Assembly (NCBI GenBank): GCA_013407085.1
Contig: JACCGJ010000639.1
Coordinates: 110,865-174,864, forward strand
Direction of reading: 5' to 3'
Length of the DNA: 64,000 nucleotides
Source of the DNA: Atriophallophorus winterbourni
Taxonomy: Eukaryota > Platyhelminthes > Trematoda > Plagiorchiida > Microphallidae
Shown here: one piece after another, positions 1 through 11,900 of the stretch
Numbering within the stretch: the stretch's first letter is position 1
Layout: every line of letters begins with the position of its first letter
Translations under genes and position numbers: made by a program
Notes under the pieces: generated by a model
What the model was told of the DNA's origin: nothing
The model's input: only the letters and a program-made list of their open reading frames with translations
Database searches by the model: none

Positions 1-204
1 CACCGAATAATATCAAGTTTGAGGTTGTAGGCCACGGTTTGATAAGCTTGACACGACCGACATACAAGTAGAGGGGTTATACCTATAGGCTTGAACAAAA
101 ATCTCTATTTACATGCATTTGCATCCTATACACACACTTAGGATCAGATTCGTGCAGTTTGCGCTCATTAGGCAGACAGGGGAGGATCCGGATGCCTTTG
201 TATT

Positions 205-670
205 GAAGCCCATAGGTTTAACCCAACCACACCGCGTAGACACGTGATTGGTCGTACCAGGCATAACAAACAATGGCAGCCCATAACTTTGCCCGGATCA
301 TGATTGCCATTCCGTAGTTCACACATTCATACAGTGACTTACATGTTCAAATTTAGTCTACTATTTCTCCTTTTTTCAAGAGGATCGTACTCTTCAAACA
401 TGAGCGTAAGCACCACGAAAACGGTCGTGGGATGGAATTGCATGAAAAATCGATTTAATTTTATTCAAGGCCATGGGTTTAACCCATCTACGAGTGTGGT
501 CATTTGATTGAACAGGTTCGTAGTCCAATCTTATACAACAGTGGCTTACAATTTCAACCCTTCTTTACAATTTATTCACTGCTTCAGGGCATGCGTACCC
601 CGACCGATCGAACTGTCCCTACGTGATGACTACAAACAGCACGAAACCTGTCGTGGGGTGTGCGATGAAA
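205..670 (+). repeat. Tandem array of hammerhead-bearing repeat (about 2.5 units)
   Basis: Successive copies of one repeat unit. The cleavage-site trinucleotides of two neighbouring units lie at 424-426 and 650-652, a period of 226 bases. The block around 471 (a GGGTTTAACCC-like palindrome) recurs at about 211, so part of a third unit precedes them. The same unit occurs at 51.7-52.1, 55.3-55.5 and 62.9-63.1 kb. The first hammerhead (about 384-436) has a broken core; the second (604-664) is better kept. Unit boundaries are approximate. Confidence 0.7.
604..664 (+). ncRNA. Hammerhead ribozyme, type I, degenerate core
   Basis: The core reads GTGATGA at 623-629 where CTGATGA is expected, and GAAAC at 643-647. 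A two-base loop then leads to GTC at 650-652. Stem I pairs 617-622 (CCCTAC) with 653-658 (GTGGGG) over six positions, including one wobble. Stem II (CTAC against GCAC) is mismatched. The C3 change should abolish cleavage by known hammerhead rules, so this is a dead copy that still shows the fold. Confidence 0.6.
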
Positions 671-1111
671 ATGCAATCAGATACGGATTTTAGTGCAAAA
701 TATTGTTTTTTATCAAACAGCTTCGTTGGAACTATCGATTAACTACTGCTTGACTGAAAAATTAAGGGGTTTCTCTTAATTTCAACAGTACATGGCTCGG
801 CGAATTAAATGTATATCACATGATGTCGCTTGTTTATAATTCAATCAAGGGCATGAATTGTTTATGGAACGGATCTAGAGAAACTCGGTCGAAAAGCGCT
901 AGCAACGTATCGCTGGACGAGTGACGACAATTCATGTTCATACAAATACGGTTGATCCAGGCCAGGTAACGATTGTAAAATGAGAATCTTCTAATGAAAG
1001 CTAAGGATAAATCTATCGATAACATCGATGCCAGGAGAAAACAGTAAGATTCCACGGAGAGCGTTTCGACGAGACCTTTGAAGAGACTTTGAGCAACCAG
1101 ACCTCTGTCAT
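671..1111. other. No gene seen
   Basis: Between the hammerhead array and a SINE-like copy. Only short, shadow-like open frames; no motif or repeat recognised. Confidence 0.4.
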
Positions 1112-1350
1112 GGTATGGTATGAAAGCACAAGCCTGATCCAGGCAAAGTGCCGCACAGTCAGAGACTGTACGTGGGCTAAGATACTGTCAGGTGGCCCAG
1201 GCCTAGACAGCTATGAGGAAGAAAAAAGAACAAGAAATGGTAGTGAGAATCCAGCCTGTTTCAGCAAGCAGCTCACTACCGGTGGCCAATCAATTGAGCA
1301 CGGTGTTAGCCGCACAGCACAAAGTACTGCACGATTGCACATCCGTGCCC
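1112..1350 (-). repeat. SINE-like repeat, family A
   Basis: Copy of a roughly 240-bp dispersed repeat. Read in its own direction it ends in a tail of TACA repeats just after the sequence GGCTTGTGCTTTCATAC. Other copies lie at about 6.1, 8.5, 8.7, 9.7, 13.1, 28.6, 46.3, 46.5, 50.1, 58.4 and 61.9 kb. Several end in this tail and some have target-site duplications, which shows retroposition. No clear tRNA A/B box was found, so its origin is open. Confidence 0.7.
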
Positions 1351-1712
1351 GATGGCCTGAGATACTACCAACTGGCCGATGGCAGAGGATCACGAGGCGA
1401 TTTGCATTCATCACCATGAGCAACGTGACATGAAGTTCTGTTGAAATACACCAAAGTGTATTTGCTATCGAAAAGAGCAAACCACAAACCCGGAAAATCA
1501 ATCGTAAGGCAAACGTTAAATGCGAGATTATATTTTACAGCACACAAAACACAAAGCAATGTGAAAAATTCTGTGCGTCAAAATACCAAATCAACAGAAC
1601 ATCTATACACAATAATCGGTGAGTCAACAGGCCCTGCAGGTACACCACTGGAATCAATCAAACCTATTGAAAGGAAGCCGTTACAAAAATAAGTACAAGG
1701 GAAAACAAAAAA
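1351..1712 (-). other. 3' flank of the phosphatase gene
   Basis: Expected to hold the 3' UTR of the phosphatase gene. I found no canonical AATAAA on the minus strand in this stretch, so the poly(A) site is unresolved. Confidence 0.35.
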
Positions 1713-2913
1713 TTAGGAAACGGGAAAGATATTGTAGCAATTGCCACCGCGAGATGGTGAGGAAGGAATACTGCTACTGCTGCTGCTGGAAGATTTGCAC
1801 GTGAGCTGTTGCTGCTGTTGTCGACAGGATGCTTCGACGATGGCGGTTCGAAATCGAGAAGTCAGTCTCGTCGACATGGGGAAACCCTGAGATTCCGCGC
1901 TAAAGGATTCGAGCATCAAATCATCTTCGACGGATGCTGAAGAGCGCAAGGGTGTAGAGGCATCCAAAGATGGGCTAACATCTAGAGAGCTGGGTGTACT
2001 GCAACTTAACCTTAAAGAATGATGGGAGAAAGATTGTTGTTTACAGAAACGTTTGGTGCGGAATAGCGGCACCGTTAAGTACATACGTGCACATTTTGAA
2101 GCGATTGTGCAAGGGGAATTATCGACAGACATTGGGGAAGGTAGTTGGATAGTAGATACAGAGGGCAGTGGAGATAAGCATCGATCGAAGAACACAACGG
2201 AACCAGCCGAATCCATCGGCAAATTTTCAACAGGTGAGGAGCCAGTTCGGGAGAAAAGGTGAAAGTTTAGTTTATCGGGAGAGAATTCGGATATTGGTTC
2301 CAACGTGTCTGTCCATCGTGATGGTGGTTTTAGTCCAATGGAAAGGGTTACTTGTTGACTGGTACCAGGTACAATTGTAGTCGAAGAAGGTATACTTTGA
2401 GATTCATCAGAAGGGGAAGATAACTCTAGTTTGGACAAAGAGGTTGAAGGTGATGGGAGCAGTTGGGCACCGCTGGCAAATGAGCTAGGGGCGGGAAAGG
2501 AGGTTCGACTTCGTTTCACTTCGTTATGGCATACCGCGGCAGGTTTAACAGAACACAATGTGCCGGTCATCAGCTTCGGCGAATCGTTGTATCCGTGATT
2601 CGTTAAAGATGATCCAAGCCTGAGGTATGTTGGACGATCTCGCTTCTTAGAGACTACTGGTTTGGGAGGATTGCAGACAGGAAGAACCGGAGCAGCCGGA
2701 AGCCCAGGTTCCGTGTTTTGATTAACCTTTGGTCCGACCGTATTGGAAGGCATTGCAAAAGACAACGATTCGTGTTTGACACAATCCAAAGAGGGTTCCT
2801 TCGCAGTGGAATCTGGAACAGATTCCGATTCGAACAATGTACGCTCGAATTCAAGTAACTGGCTAAGAAAATTAAAGTTCGGAGCCATGGTTGACCGACT
2901 GGATTTGACGATA
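1713..2913 (-). CDS. Phosphatase exon 7: end of catalytic domain and Ser/Gln-rich tail
   Basis: The acceptor CAACAG lies just upstream. The first T completes the Asp codon split with exon 6. The exon opens with IVKSSRSTMAPNFNFLSQLL, the last helices of the dual-specificity phosphatase fold. About 370 low-complexity residues follow, rich in Ser, Pro and Thr, with QQQQQ and an eight-Ser run near the end. DUSP8-type phosphatases also have long disordered tails. The stop is at 1713-1715. Confidence 0.9.
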
Positions 2914-5900
2914 CTGTTGAAAAGGGAAAGATGAATACAAACAGTTAAACTGGCGACTGGGAGAAAGTTTAGAACATCAAATCCAAGCTACTTGTGGAGC
3001 AGTTAAACAGGACTGAGCAGTCATCAGGACTGATCTGATTCTCTCTCTGACCTGTATATCAATGCACAAAACCAACCTAGGTAGTTTTATTCAAGCTAAG
3101 GTATAAAAAAGATTGTTGCGAGACGAGCGAGAATCATTTGTCTCAGCGAACACAACGTAGAGAAAGCGTGCCAGCGGATTACTCCACCAAAAAGCGTACC
3201 TGAATGCACAATCGTCTGAAATTGTTATGCTGCAGTGGTGTAACACTGAATGCCATTAGTATCAAGCACAATTCAGATCATTTTATGTAGTTTTGTCTAG
3301 ACACAGCAAACCTGAGCGTGTGCAATGTTTTAATTGTGTGACACATTTTGCTTGCCTCGAGTTGTACAAATAAAAAAATAAAACTTTTAACTGTAAGGCA
3401 ATAACAAACGGGAAACAATCAGGGATGGGGATGTGACGAAAAGAATGTTTCCATAAGGGATAAAACCATCGTAAAACGGTGGTCTGCCGAGAAGTTGACA
3501 CCACTATCGAGTGAAGAAATAGTGAACACAAAACAGTAGCGAAATCGATTAAGCAATCACAAAGTTTGTCAAGATCGTGGCGCCGAGATAAAACACCGGT
3601 AGGATGACTATGATGATGATGATGAGTCACAAAGCTGATCCGGGCAAATTACAGCATAATCCTAGAATGCGCACCGTCAGCTTGCCCAGGTATACGCATT
3701 CAAACTGTGATTAAGCAGCAACTAAACCGTTTTATAACTCCACGAGAAATCGAACTTCAAATGGAAATCAGCAGTACACTTACTCGTAAGCTTTTCGCAT
3801 TGGAATTCGACACGTGTGCATGAGATAGGCGATCACGATAGTCGGGGAGCGTGATATTCCCGCCAAGCAATGCACAAGAACGCGACCATTGACAGATTTT
3901 ACTTTGTCTAAAATGCATACAAGAGGTACCGATAGAGAGAGAGAGAAAAACGCAAAAGAATGGGTAGTAATGCGGTTGAATGACCAAGCAAATACAGTGA
4001 TTAACAAGCACTATCGCCGATATAAACACGCGGGGTCCACACTCTACACGGAAACACACGGACGAGGTTACGAGTCGACAACGCACACACACACACACAT
4101 TAAATCGATTGAAGCCACATGCTGGCACGAAACACACGAGGAACGAGTAGTATGACGTCAGTGTGACAAGTTACCACATGAACTAGTTTGTGAGGTGATT
4201 AAACCAGTCTATGACGATATCGTTCGAGAAAGAGAAAGCAATCAGTTAATCCACCATTAGACACCCGCGCAAAACTGAGGTTTCAGATAACTTGGCTTGA
4301 TATAAGCACATCATACCAATTGTCGACAAACCTTCGACCTCGATGTTATCTTCCTCATCACCCAGTTATTAACCGTAAGAAACCGGGTAAGTTAAGGGTT
4401 GTACATGATAGTGCCGACAAGTTCGGAGGTGTATCACTTAATGATTGTTTATACCAAGGTCCAGATACACTGCGGAGCTTGGTTGGTTACGCTTCTGCGA
4501 TTCCGTAAGGAGGTGATCGCGCTCTCTCCCGATATTGAAGAAATGTTCATGCAAGTATCTCTTCCTGTTATTGACCGAGGTGCTCTGATGTTTTTGTGGT
4601 GGCCGAACATATCTCAAACTCCTACTGAATACCAGATGGCGGTTCATCCCTTTGGAGCTGTTTCGTCGCTAATTTGTCACGATTTGTTTATTTCTGTATT
4701 CAAGGGAGTTATGCAATAATCTTTATCGACGACATTTGCACTACGCTTTGGAAATGCGGTTTCACTTTGCGGAAATGGTTGTCTAAATGAAAGAGTGTTT
4801 TGAAAAATGTTCCAGATAAAGAATTAGCTCATTTGGATGGTAAATTTTATCTGAATCCCGTCCCCACTGATAGACACAATGGTGTTTATAACGTGACTGA
4901 ATTCTTTGACGTTGGACTCGATTTTCTCCGGACCGTTTTGTCGGTTACAAGCTCCGGTTTCAGTTCACACTCGACAGCAAAGAGTGCAGCGTTTTGGCTA
5001 TGTCCTCCTGGGTGATCACGAAACTCGTCCTCGACCCTACACCCGTCCGTACTTAGCTTCAGCGACAAGGCGGTCAAGTGGAGACCTGGCTGTCATTTGG
5101 AAGAGGGATGTAGATGCTCTGGATCTGCGCATCGTCTAAAGCGTTCGAACGTAAGAATGCGACTTTATTAAGATCTGCAACGATCTCGCCTCCGATCGAC
5201 GCGCGTGATTCGAAGCATCAATGAAGCCGGCTAATCCATCCTCTGACAATCAAGTCCAGCTTCTGGCCTACACGAGTGGCTCTCCGAGCACGGCGGAACT
5301 GCTTCTACCAACAGGAGAAGGGTCGAGGGCGAGTGACTGGCGCCTGAAAACCAGTTTGCTTCGGGCAGATGTAGCTCGTTAGCCTGGGAGGGTATTTCAT
5401 CTAAGGGTAGGTAAACCCTGATTTTGAACCTCCGCTGCCTTGCGGAATACCCAATCGCGGGAAAGGCTTCGGGAGAAAACCCTGAGGAAAAATCTCGCAA
5501 CTCCCTGCTGCCTTGCACTTGGTTGTGCAAAGGCTAGAGAAGCTGACTTGAACAAACGCCGATTGGTGCTGGGGACGCCGCTTTGTACTCAAATTCCCAA
5601 GAATCTTCATTGAAGCCGACTCATCCTCCAGGAGGAGATAGTCGCACAAAAGTAAAGTAAGGGGGCAAACACACAAAAGTAAAAGAAGGTAAATCGCGAA
5701 GGAATTTGAACCGCGGACCTTCGACTGTGACGTACAGGTCACTGTGGATGAATGATTTAGCATAATTTGAACACCAATAAACACATTCGATTAAAGTAGT
5801 GCAGGTTCGAAAACTTTGAAATGATGAATCGAAAAACGAATCGTTAGTGACATTATACCAACCACAAAACCGCTGCTAATATCGTGCACATTTGACTGTT

Positions 5901-8900
5901 GTAAAACATATATCTATAGTATATACACTGAGAACAAGATTTTATGTGTGTTGTGGACAACGTCAAGTCAGATAGGCTACGGCAATTTTAGTACACCAAC
6001 TGCCAACTGGGGTGTCACGATGGAAGTTATGATATACGTAGAAATGACTGTTGTGGCACACGAGCTATTCACGTCTCTGCACGGATGTGCAATCGTGCAG
6101 TACTTTGTGCTGTGCGGCTAACACCGTGCTAAATTGATTGACCACTGGTAGTGAGCTGCATCCTGAAACACGCTGGAGTCTCACTACCATTTGTATTCTC
6201 TATTTCTCATATCTGTCTAGGCCTGGGCAACCTGACAGTATCTTCGCCCACGTGCAGTCTCTGACTGTGCAGCACTTTGCCTGGATCAGGCTTGTGCTTT
6301 CATACATACATACTGAGCTATCCGTGTGTGGGGACTACAGTCACTGCAACACACACACACATAAAAAGGTGACCAATTCATCTGCACGCAACAACGGTAT
6401 TTGCCACGAAAAGGAATGAACGAAGAAAGCAAGCAAACGTACCGATGAACTGGAACGCATCGTCAAAGTGCGAAATCATGCTATCCACGTAATTATCTTG
6501 GATGGGAATGCGCAAGAAATTCGCTTCAGGAATATGCGCGGGACGTGCAATTTGATTGGAGACATTGAGAACATGAGTGATGCCGTACTGTTGACATATC
6601 GTCACAGATTGCGCATCCGATTGGCTGCCCAACACCACGTGAGGTAGAACAGGCGACGGGAGCTGATCGTCAGAAGGGAACGTGGCCAGTGCAGAAAAGC
6701 TCACTGAAGGCAACGAAGACGGTTTATTCCTGAAAGTGTAACGGGAGGGGGCATTGCAACAGTAGGAAGTCTAGAAACACATGAGTGGTTAACCTTGTGA
6801 AACTTGGAGGATGGTAATATCAGCCGTGATATGTTCGCTTTGAATCCAAGAGAACGGCATTGAACGAAAACGCTATGGTTACTACCCTGCTTCGGCCGAT
6901 ATGGACCAGGGACATACATTTCAAGCGGGTGATGATCTCACACTATCGTTTTCCTAACGTGGTTTTGTTTGTGACTTCTAACTCGGAATAGCTAGGTGTC
7001 CAGACTCTGACCGTTAAACTGGCTTCAGTTGGGGTGACCCTTCAACAGGTTACGGTCCTATAGATCGTAATACGCAATTGCTTGTTACCCTTTGTGATAT
7101 GATTCAAATGCGTGTTCAACGACAACCTTGTTGCAGACATTTTGGAGTTTTTGATTAATCTTGTTGTCAAGTGGCGAGGAAAGCCACAAGGAAGCTGTCA
7201 TGCTGATCCCGCTATACACGTTCACAGCACTTGATTGAACGCATGTTTGAGTCGACATGTAGGCACCTCGTCCCAGTGTGTCTCTCCTCAATCTTCCATG
7301 GGTTCAGCAAGTCCCACAATTCCACATCTTTTAGGAGGTTGTATGGCAGTTAACCACTTGGTACTTACTACCGATGATACAAACCGTGGCATTACCATAC
7401 AGTCCAAAACGGAAGTTACAAACTCTCACACAACGTTCAGAGACCAAGGTGCCAGTGTGATCACCGATCAGTAGTCCAGCGCAGCACCCGCTCTCATCCA
7501 GTCAGAAGATGACACTCGTTACTTGGCCTCCACTTCGTAAGGTTGAATGCCGAGAGCTTTCAGGTGTCACTTACAAACGTTTTCATATCGAATGTGTACT
7601 TGATGATTAAAATTCCCCATGGGGTAGATAATCTCGAACAGGACAATTTTCTATTCCACGAAAATGACCAGACGACAGTGTCAACATGCTAGCAGAATAA
7701 AAACACTAGCACGGCAATATACGCGGTTCCTTAAACAAACCATTGAGACAAACTGGACAGCATCAAGAGTTGACCAGTCCACAGATAAACGAGATACAAA
7801 TTCACACGAACCCAAAGTCAAAGCAATCGTCTAAACCAAGTACCGCCATATAATTCAGTTTAGGATAATGAACCAGAATAAACCACGTTCAAAGATTCGA
7901 CGGAAGATGGGTAAGCAAAGAAAGGATTCCTGCAGTCTTCTTGTAATCGAAGTTTTGTTTGTTGTTTGACAATAAAGCTGATCTCATCTACGATACATAC
8001 AACAAATAAGACGTCTGACTTCCTGTCGCGTGCAGTTCTTTGCACGATATCATCACCATTGCCATCAAGCCACGCGCAAATTCCAACAACCATGACCATT
8101 TCATTACTAAATGGGTCAGTGTGAGATAAGATCGCGCTGACCACCAACCATGGACTGAATTTGTCAATTTGTTCTGAATGCATTTCATTATACCAATGTA
8201 TTGTGGTGCTCATATCCCCACCCCTTACACACCACTACCGGGTTCTGTGTGTTTGTCGTCATCAGGTGGAGACAGTAAGATCAGTGAGCACTTGATTTAA
8301 TTTTTTTATAAAACAATAGACGTCGACTGTTTTTTGCCTTGTAATCCAAAGTGTCAATCGATCGTGCGTGGGCTTGCTTGCAACCGATTATCGTGGATGC
8401 ACGCTGCTGATCAAATAGGCCAACGGAGCTTGAGCGCCTACACATGAATTGACAACCCAAAGCTTATTCCAAGCTATTTAGTAGGAAGGTCAATTACAGG
8501 GGTGCATGATTTCACGGGGGTGAACAAGGCAAAGCGCCGTACAGTCAGAAACTGCACGTTGGCTAAGATACTGTCAGGGTGCCCAGGCCTAGACAGATAT
8601 GAGGAAGATAAAAACAGGAAATGGTAGTGAGACTCCAGCGTGTTTCAGCATCCAGCTCACTATCTCTGGCCAATCAATTTAGCACGGTGATAGCCGCACA
8701 GCACAAAGTACTGCACGATGTATGTAAGGAAGCACAGGTCTGATCCAGGCAGTGCCGTGCAGTCATAGACTAAGATGAGATCAGGTTGCTCAGGCTTAGA
8801 TAGATATGAGAAACGAGTTTAGATAGATATAGAAATGGCAGCGAGACTCTAGTGTGTTTTCATATGCGGCTCGGTAGTGGTGGCAAATTAATTTAGCGTG

Positions 8901-11900
8901 GTTTTAGCTGCGCAGTACTGATTGAGTATTCGTGTACACGTGCCATTTATTAACGTTCACCGTCCATGTCGAATGCGAAATGTTACTCAAAACTCTTTGG
9001 AACTCGCTGAAACTTTTTCTTATCCCACGAAACAGTTTGACTGGATTCAGGCTCGTTGTTTCATATAACTTAACAAACAATCTAGTGTGTATCGCCCATC
9101 TTATGGTAAGGATTCAATACCAAGACCGAAACTTGGGAAAATTACTCCTCGAAAAACACAGTGTTCACAATGTTCCAACTGGTTTCAAATCAGCTTTGAT
9201 GATTTGCAAACAACCACGCGTCTAAACTGCACACTGGAACGATCAAAAGTCAATCATGTGCTTGTCACAAAAACCAACGATAGCTAACGATTAGCAAGAA
9301 ATGATCGGGATTGTGAATACATCTGGAGGGAATAAAAACGGAATTCCAAACCTGGACCATCTGAACGGCATGTTTCGTCCGGAAACCCAAGTATCTGTCG
9401 GTGAGGTGAGCATTGGCCAATGTGGAGATGGCAAACCAGCTGACGCCGACTTCTTCGAGCCGAAGTTTGTGGCCTTTGGATGACGAGAGGGTGCCACACG
9501 CGATCCGCAAAGGATAGACGAGGGTGTATCGCATGCGCCTGAAATTCGCTTAGTGGTTTCGAAGGAAGGACAGTGGAGGGGACCAATGTTAGCTTCAAGG
9601 TTTTCCTTCTGCCAGCATAAGTTGGGGTACCGTGCACTGAACGCCCGGAAACCGCCTGTGAAGTTGGTCAACAATGGCGGAATAAAATGTTGGAACAATC
9701 GAAAATGTATGCATGAAATCACAAGCCTGATGCGGGCAAAGTGCAGCCCCATCATACACTGCAACGGGGCTAAGATCCTGTCAGGTTGCCCAGGCTTAGA
9801 CAGATACGCGAATGAAAACAGAAATTGCAGTGTGACTCCAGAGTGTTTCCGCATACAGCTCAGCATCGTTGGCGAATTAATTTAGCACGATGTTGGCTGC
9901 ACAGTACAGAAGTACTTGCACATCCATGCAATCGAAATGGGATAGTATAGACAGCAAGGTATTCACGCAAAAACCATGGTAGAATGCATCAACAATTGAA
10001 GTAAAACAGTCGTTTGAAAAGGTGATTGTCGTGTCATCAGTTTCCGGGGAACAAACGCCTAAATGGTCCAAAGCACAAACCCGGGCACGTGGGGGTTGCG
10101 CGTGAACCGAGAATATAAGCACTGGACTACAATGAGTTCACGCTAAAACGTGCTTTCAAAGCAGTTTGAAACAAAGTAAGGTCAACAAAAATTTATAATC
10201 TATGCCTAGCTTGACACCGGATGACGGAAAACGCTTCCGGTGCACAAGGCTTAAACCTCAACGTAAACTACAGCGATTCCACGGTTAGCGATTAATTACG
10301 GGAGTAAACTTTGTGAATTGCATTCAAACAACAGACCACGGCTTTAAACGCAAAGGCTTCGGAGGGGAATACATGTGGTTAATTTCAGCATTAAGTGAAA
10401 TTTAAATGAATTCGAATACACTAACATTTAGGCGCATCGATCAGATTTGGTGAACGGAAAAAAGCTTCATGTTGAAAATGTAATGAGAGAACCGGTTTTT
10501 CGAAACAAAACTCATTTGATAATGGAATAAATTTTGCTACATGTTCGGTCGATCACAAAACCGTGAAATACACCGACCCGTTAAAACAAATCAAGGATTT
10601 TTGATATTATAAGGAGTTATCAATCACAGATGGAAATAGGAAACATAGGAGTGATCAGAGGTGAGGTAAATCCTTATACGGAATGCCAAGATAATGAGGT
10701 AGCTGAGTCGATAACGGCTGGTAAGAATGAAGCGAATAAGATCGACGGCATGGAGGTCCAGCGCTCGTGTTTAGCGTGCATGCCGTCGGGGTCAATGAGT
10801 CGATGGATCTTGCACGCAATGATAACCTTGCAAATAGGTTCATGTGTTATCTGATTCTAGTATCATCGGCAATTTAGTGTCCGTCCAACATTGAAAAATT
10901 GCCATTGAACTCAACCTGATGCTCAATCTCATATCTTTGGCTCGGTGAAAAGCTAAAGGTTGCACTATGATGACAACGACATGAAAAACGGAAACCGATT
11001 CCAACGAGAGCATAAACTGAATTGTTTTAATATACGTTCATCAGCGAAATCAAGTAGCAACGTTTCAAAGTTAACCGTAGCAAAAATGCAGGGACACTAT
11101 CCGGAAGAAATCATAACATAGTTTCTGATATATTTTTGGCAAACTCAATCAACACTGAAACATTATGATGGTGCATGCTAAACGAATGTGAAAGTGAATC
11201 AGGAAGATCGCACTGAGTGCATGGTCATCACTAACAATCAATACGGAACCAAAGTTACCATGTGAAACAGTGAGAAATCGCGCGCGCTCTCTCTCACACA
11301 CACTAGTGTGTCAAACGTTGTTGATCGTACGAAAATTCTTAGTTTCGTTTCAGCGATGTGCGTTGCACACGAACACGATGGTGACCGTTTGTTGATGATG
11401 AATCAGCACAAAAATCACAATTCCAACGAAAGGCACCACACGGTGCAGTGTGAATCAATCACACCAGGTAGTGTATTGATAATTCGATCGATCAGTGGAT
11501 GACTCAACGGTTACCAATAGATACGAAGCTGGGAATGAAAGTAGTGCACAAGCAGGGATCAAACGTACGAGTGAGCTCAAATTTCAGGATCATTGTTTAT
11601 CCCAGTGGACCAGTAAAAACAAACAGTGTGTGAAAACTTGGAGCGATTCGAACGAGGAAAATTGTCTCACACCACTTGAAGTTATTTGTTAAGCTATTGT
11701 TGTTGGCTTTGGCTTAGTGCTCCGGGTAACGACGGTCGATAAAAAGCAGGGAGCTAAAGAAGCTACTAGCCCAAGCAAATTAGCAATCGGTTTCATTTGA
11801 TTCATGCCAAGAAGCGACTTAGACTGAAACCAATTAAATTATATTTTATACATCACTCAATCCAGTGATGATGTGCAGTTTAAATACCCTATTAAAATGA

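Noticed and set aside
3000..3040. CTGATGA on the minus strand near 3025
   Set aside because: No stem II or GAAA partner; isolated heptamer.
5231..5784. Open frames of 99-127 codons on the minus strand
   Set aside because: They are the reverse reading of a family B retroposon. The same protein-like string recurs at every copy with stops at different places.
7860..8213. 117-codon minus open frame in a phosphatase intron
   Set aside because: Exon phases of the phosphatase gene close without it, and it has no recognisable domain.
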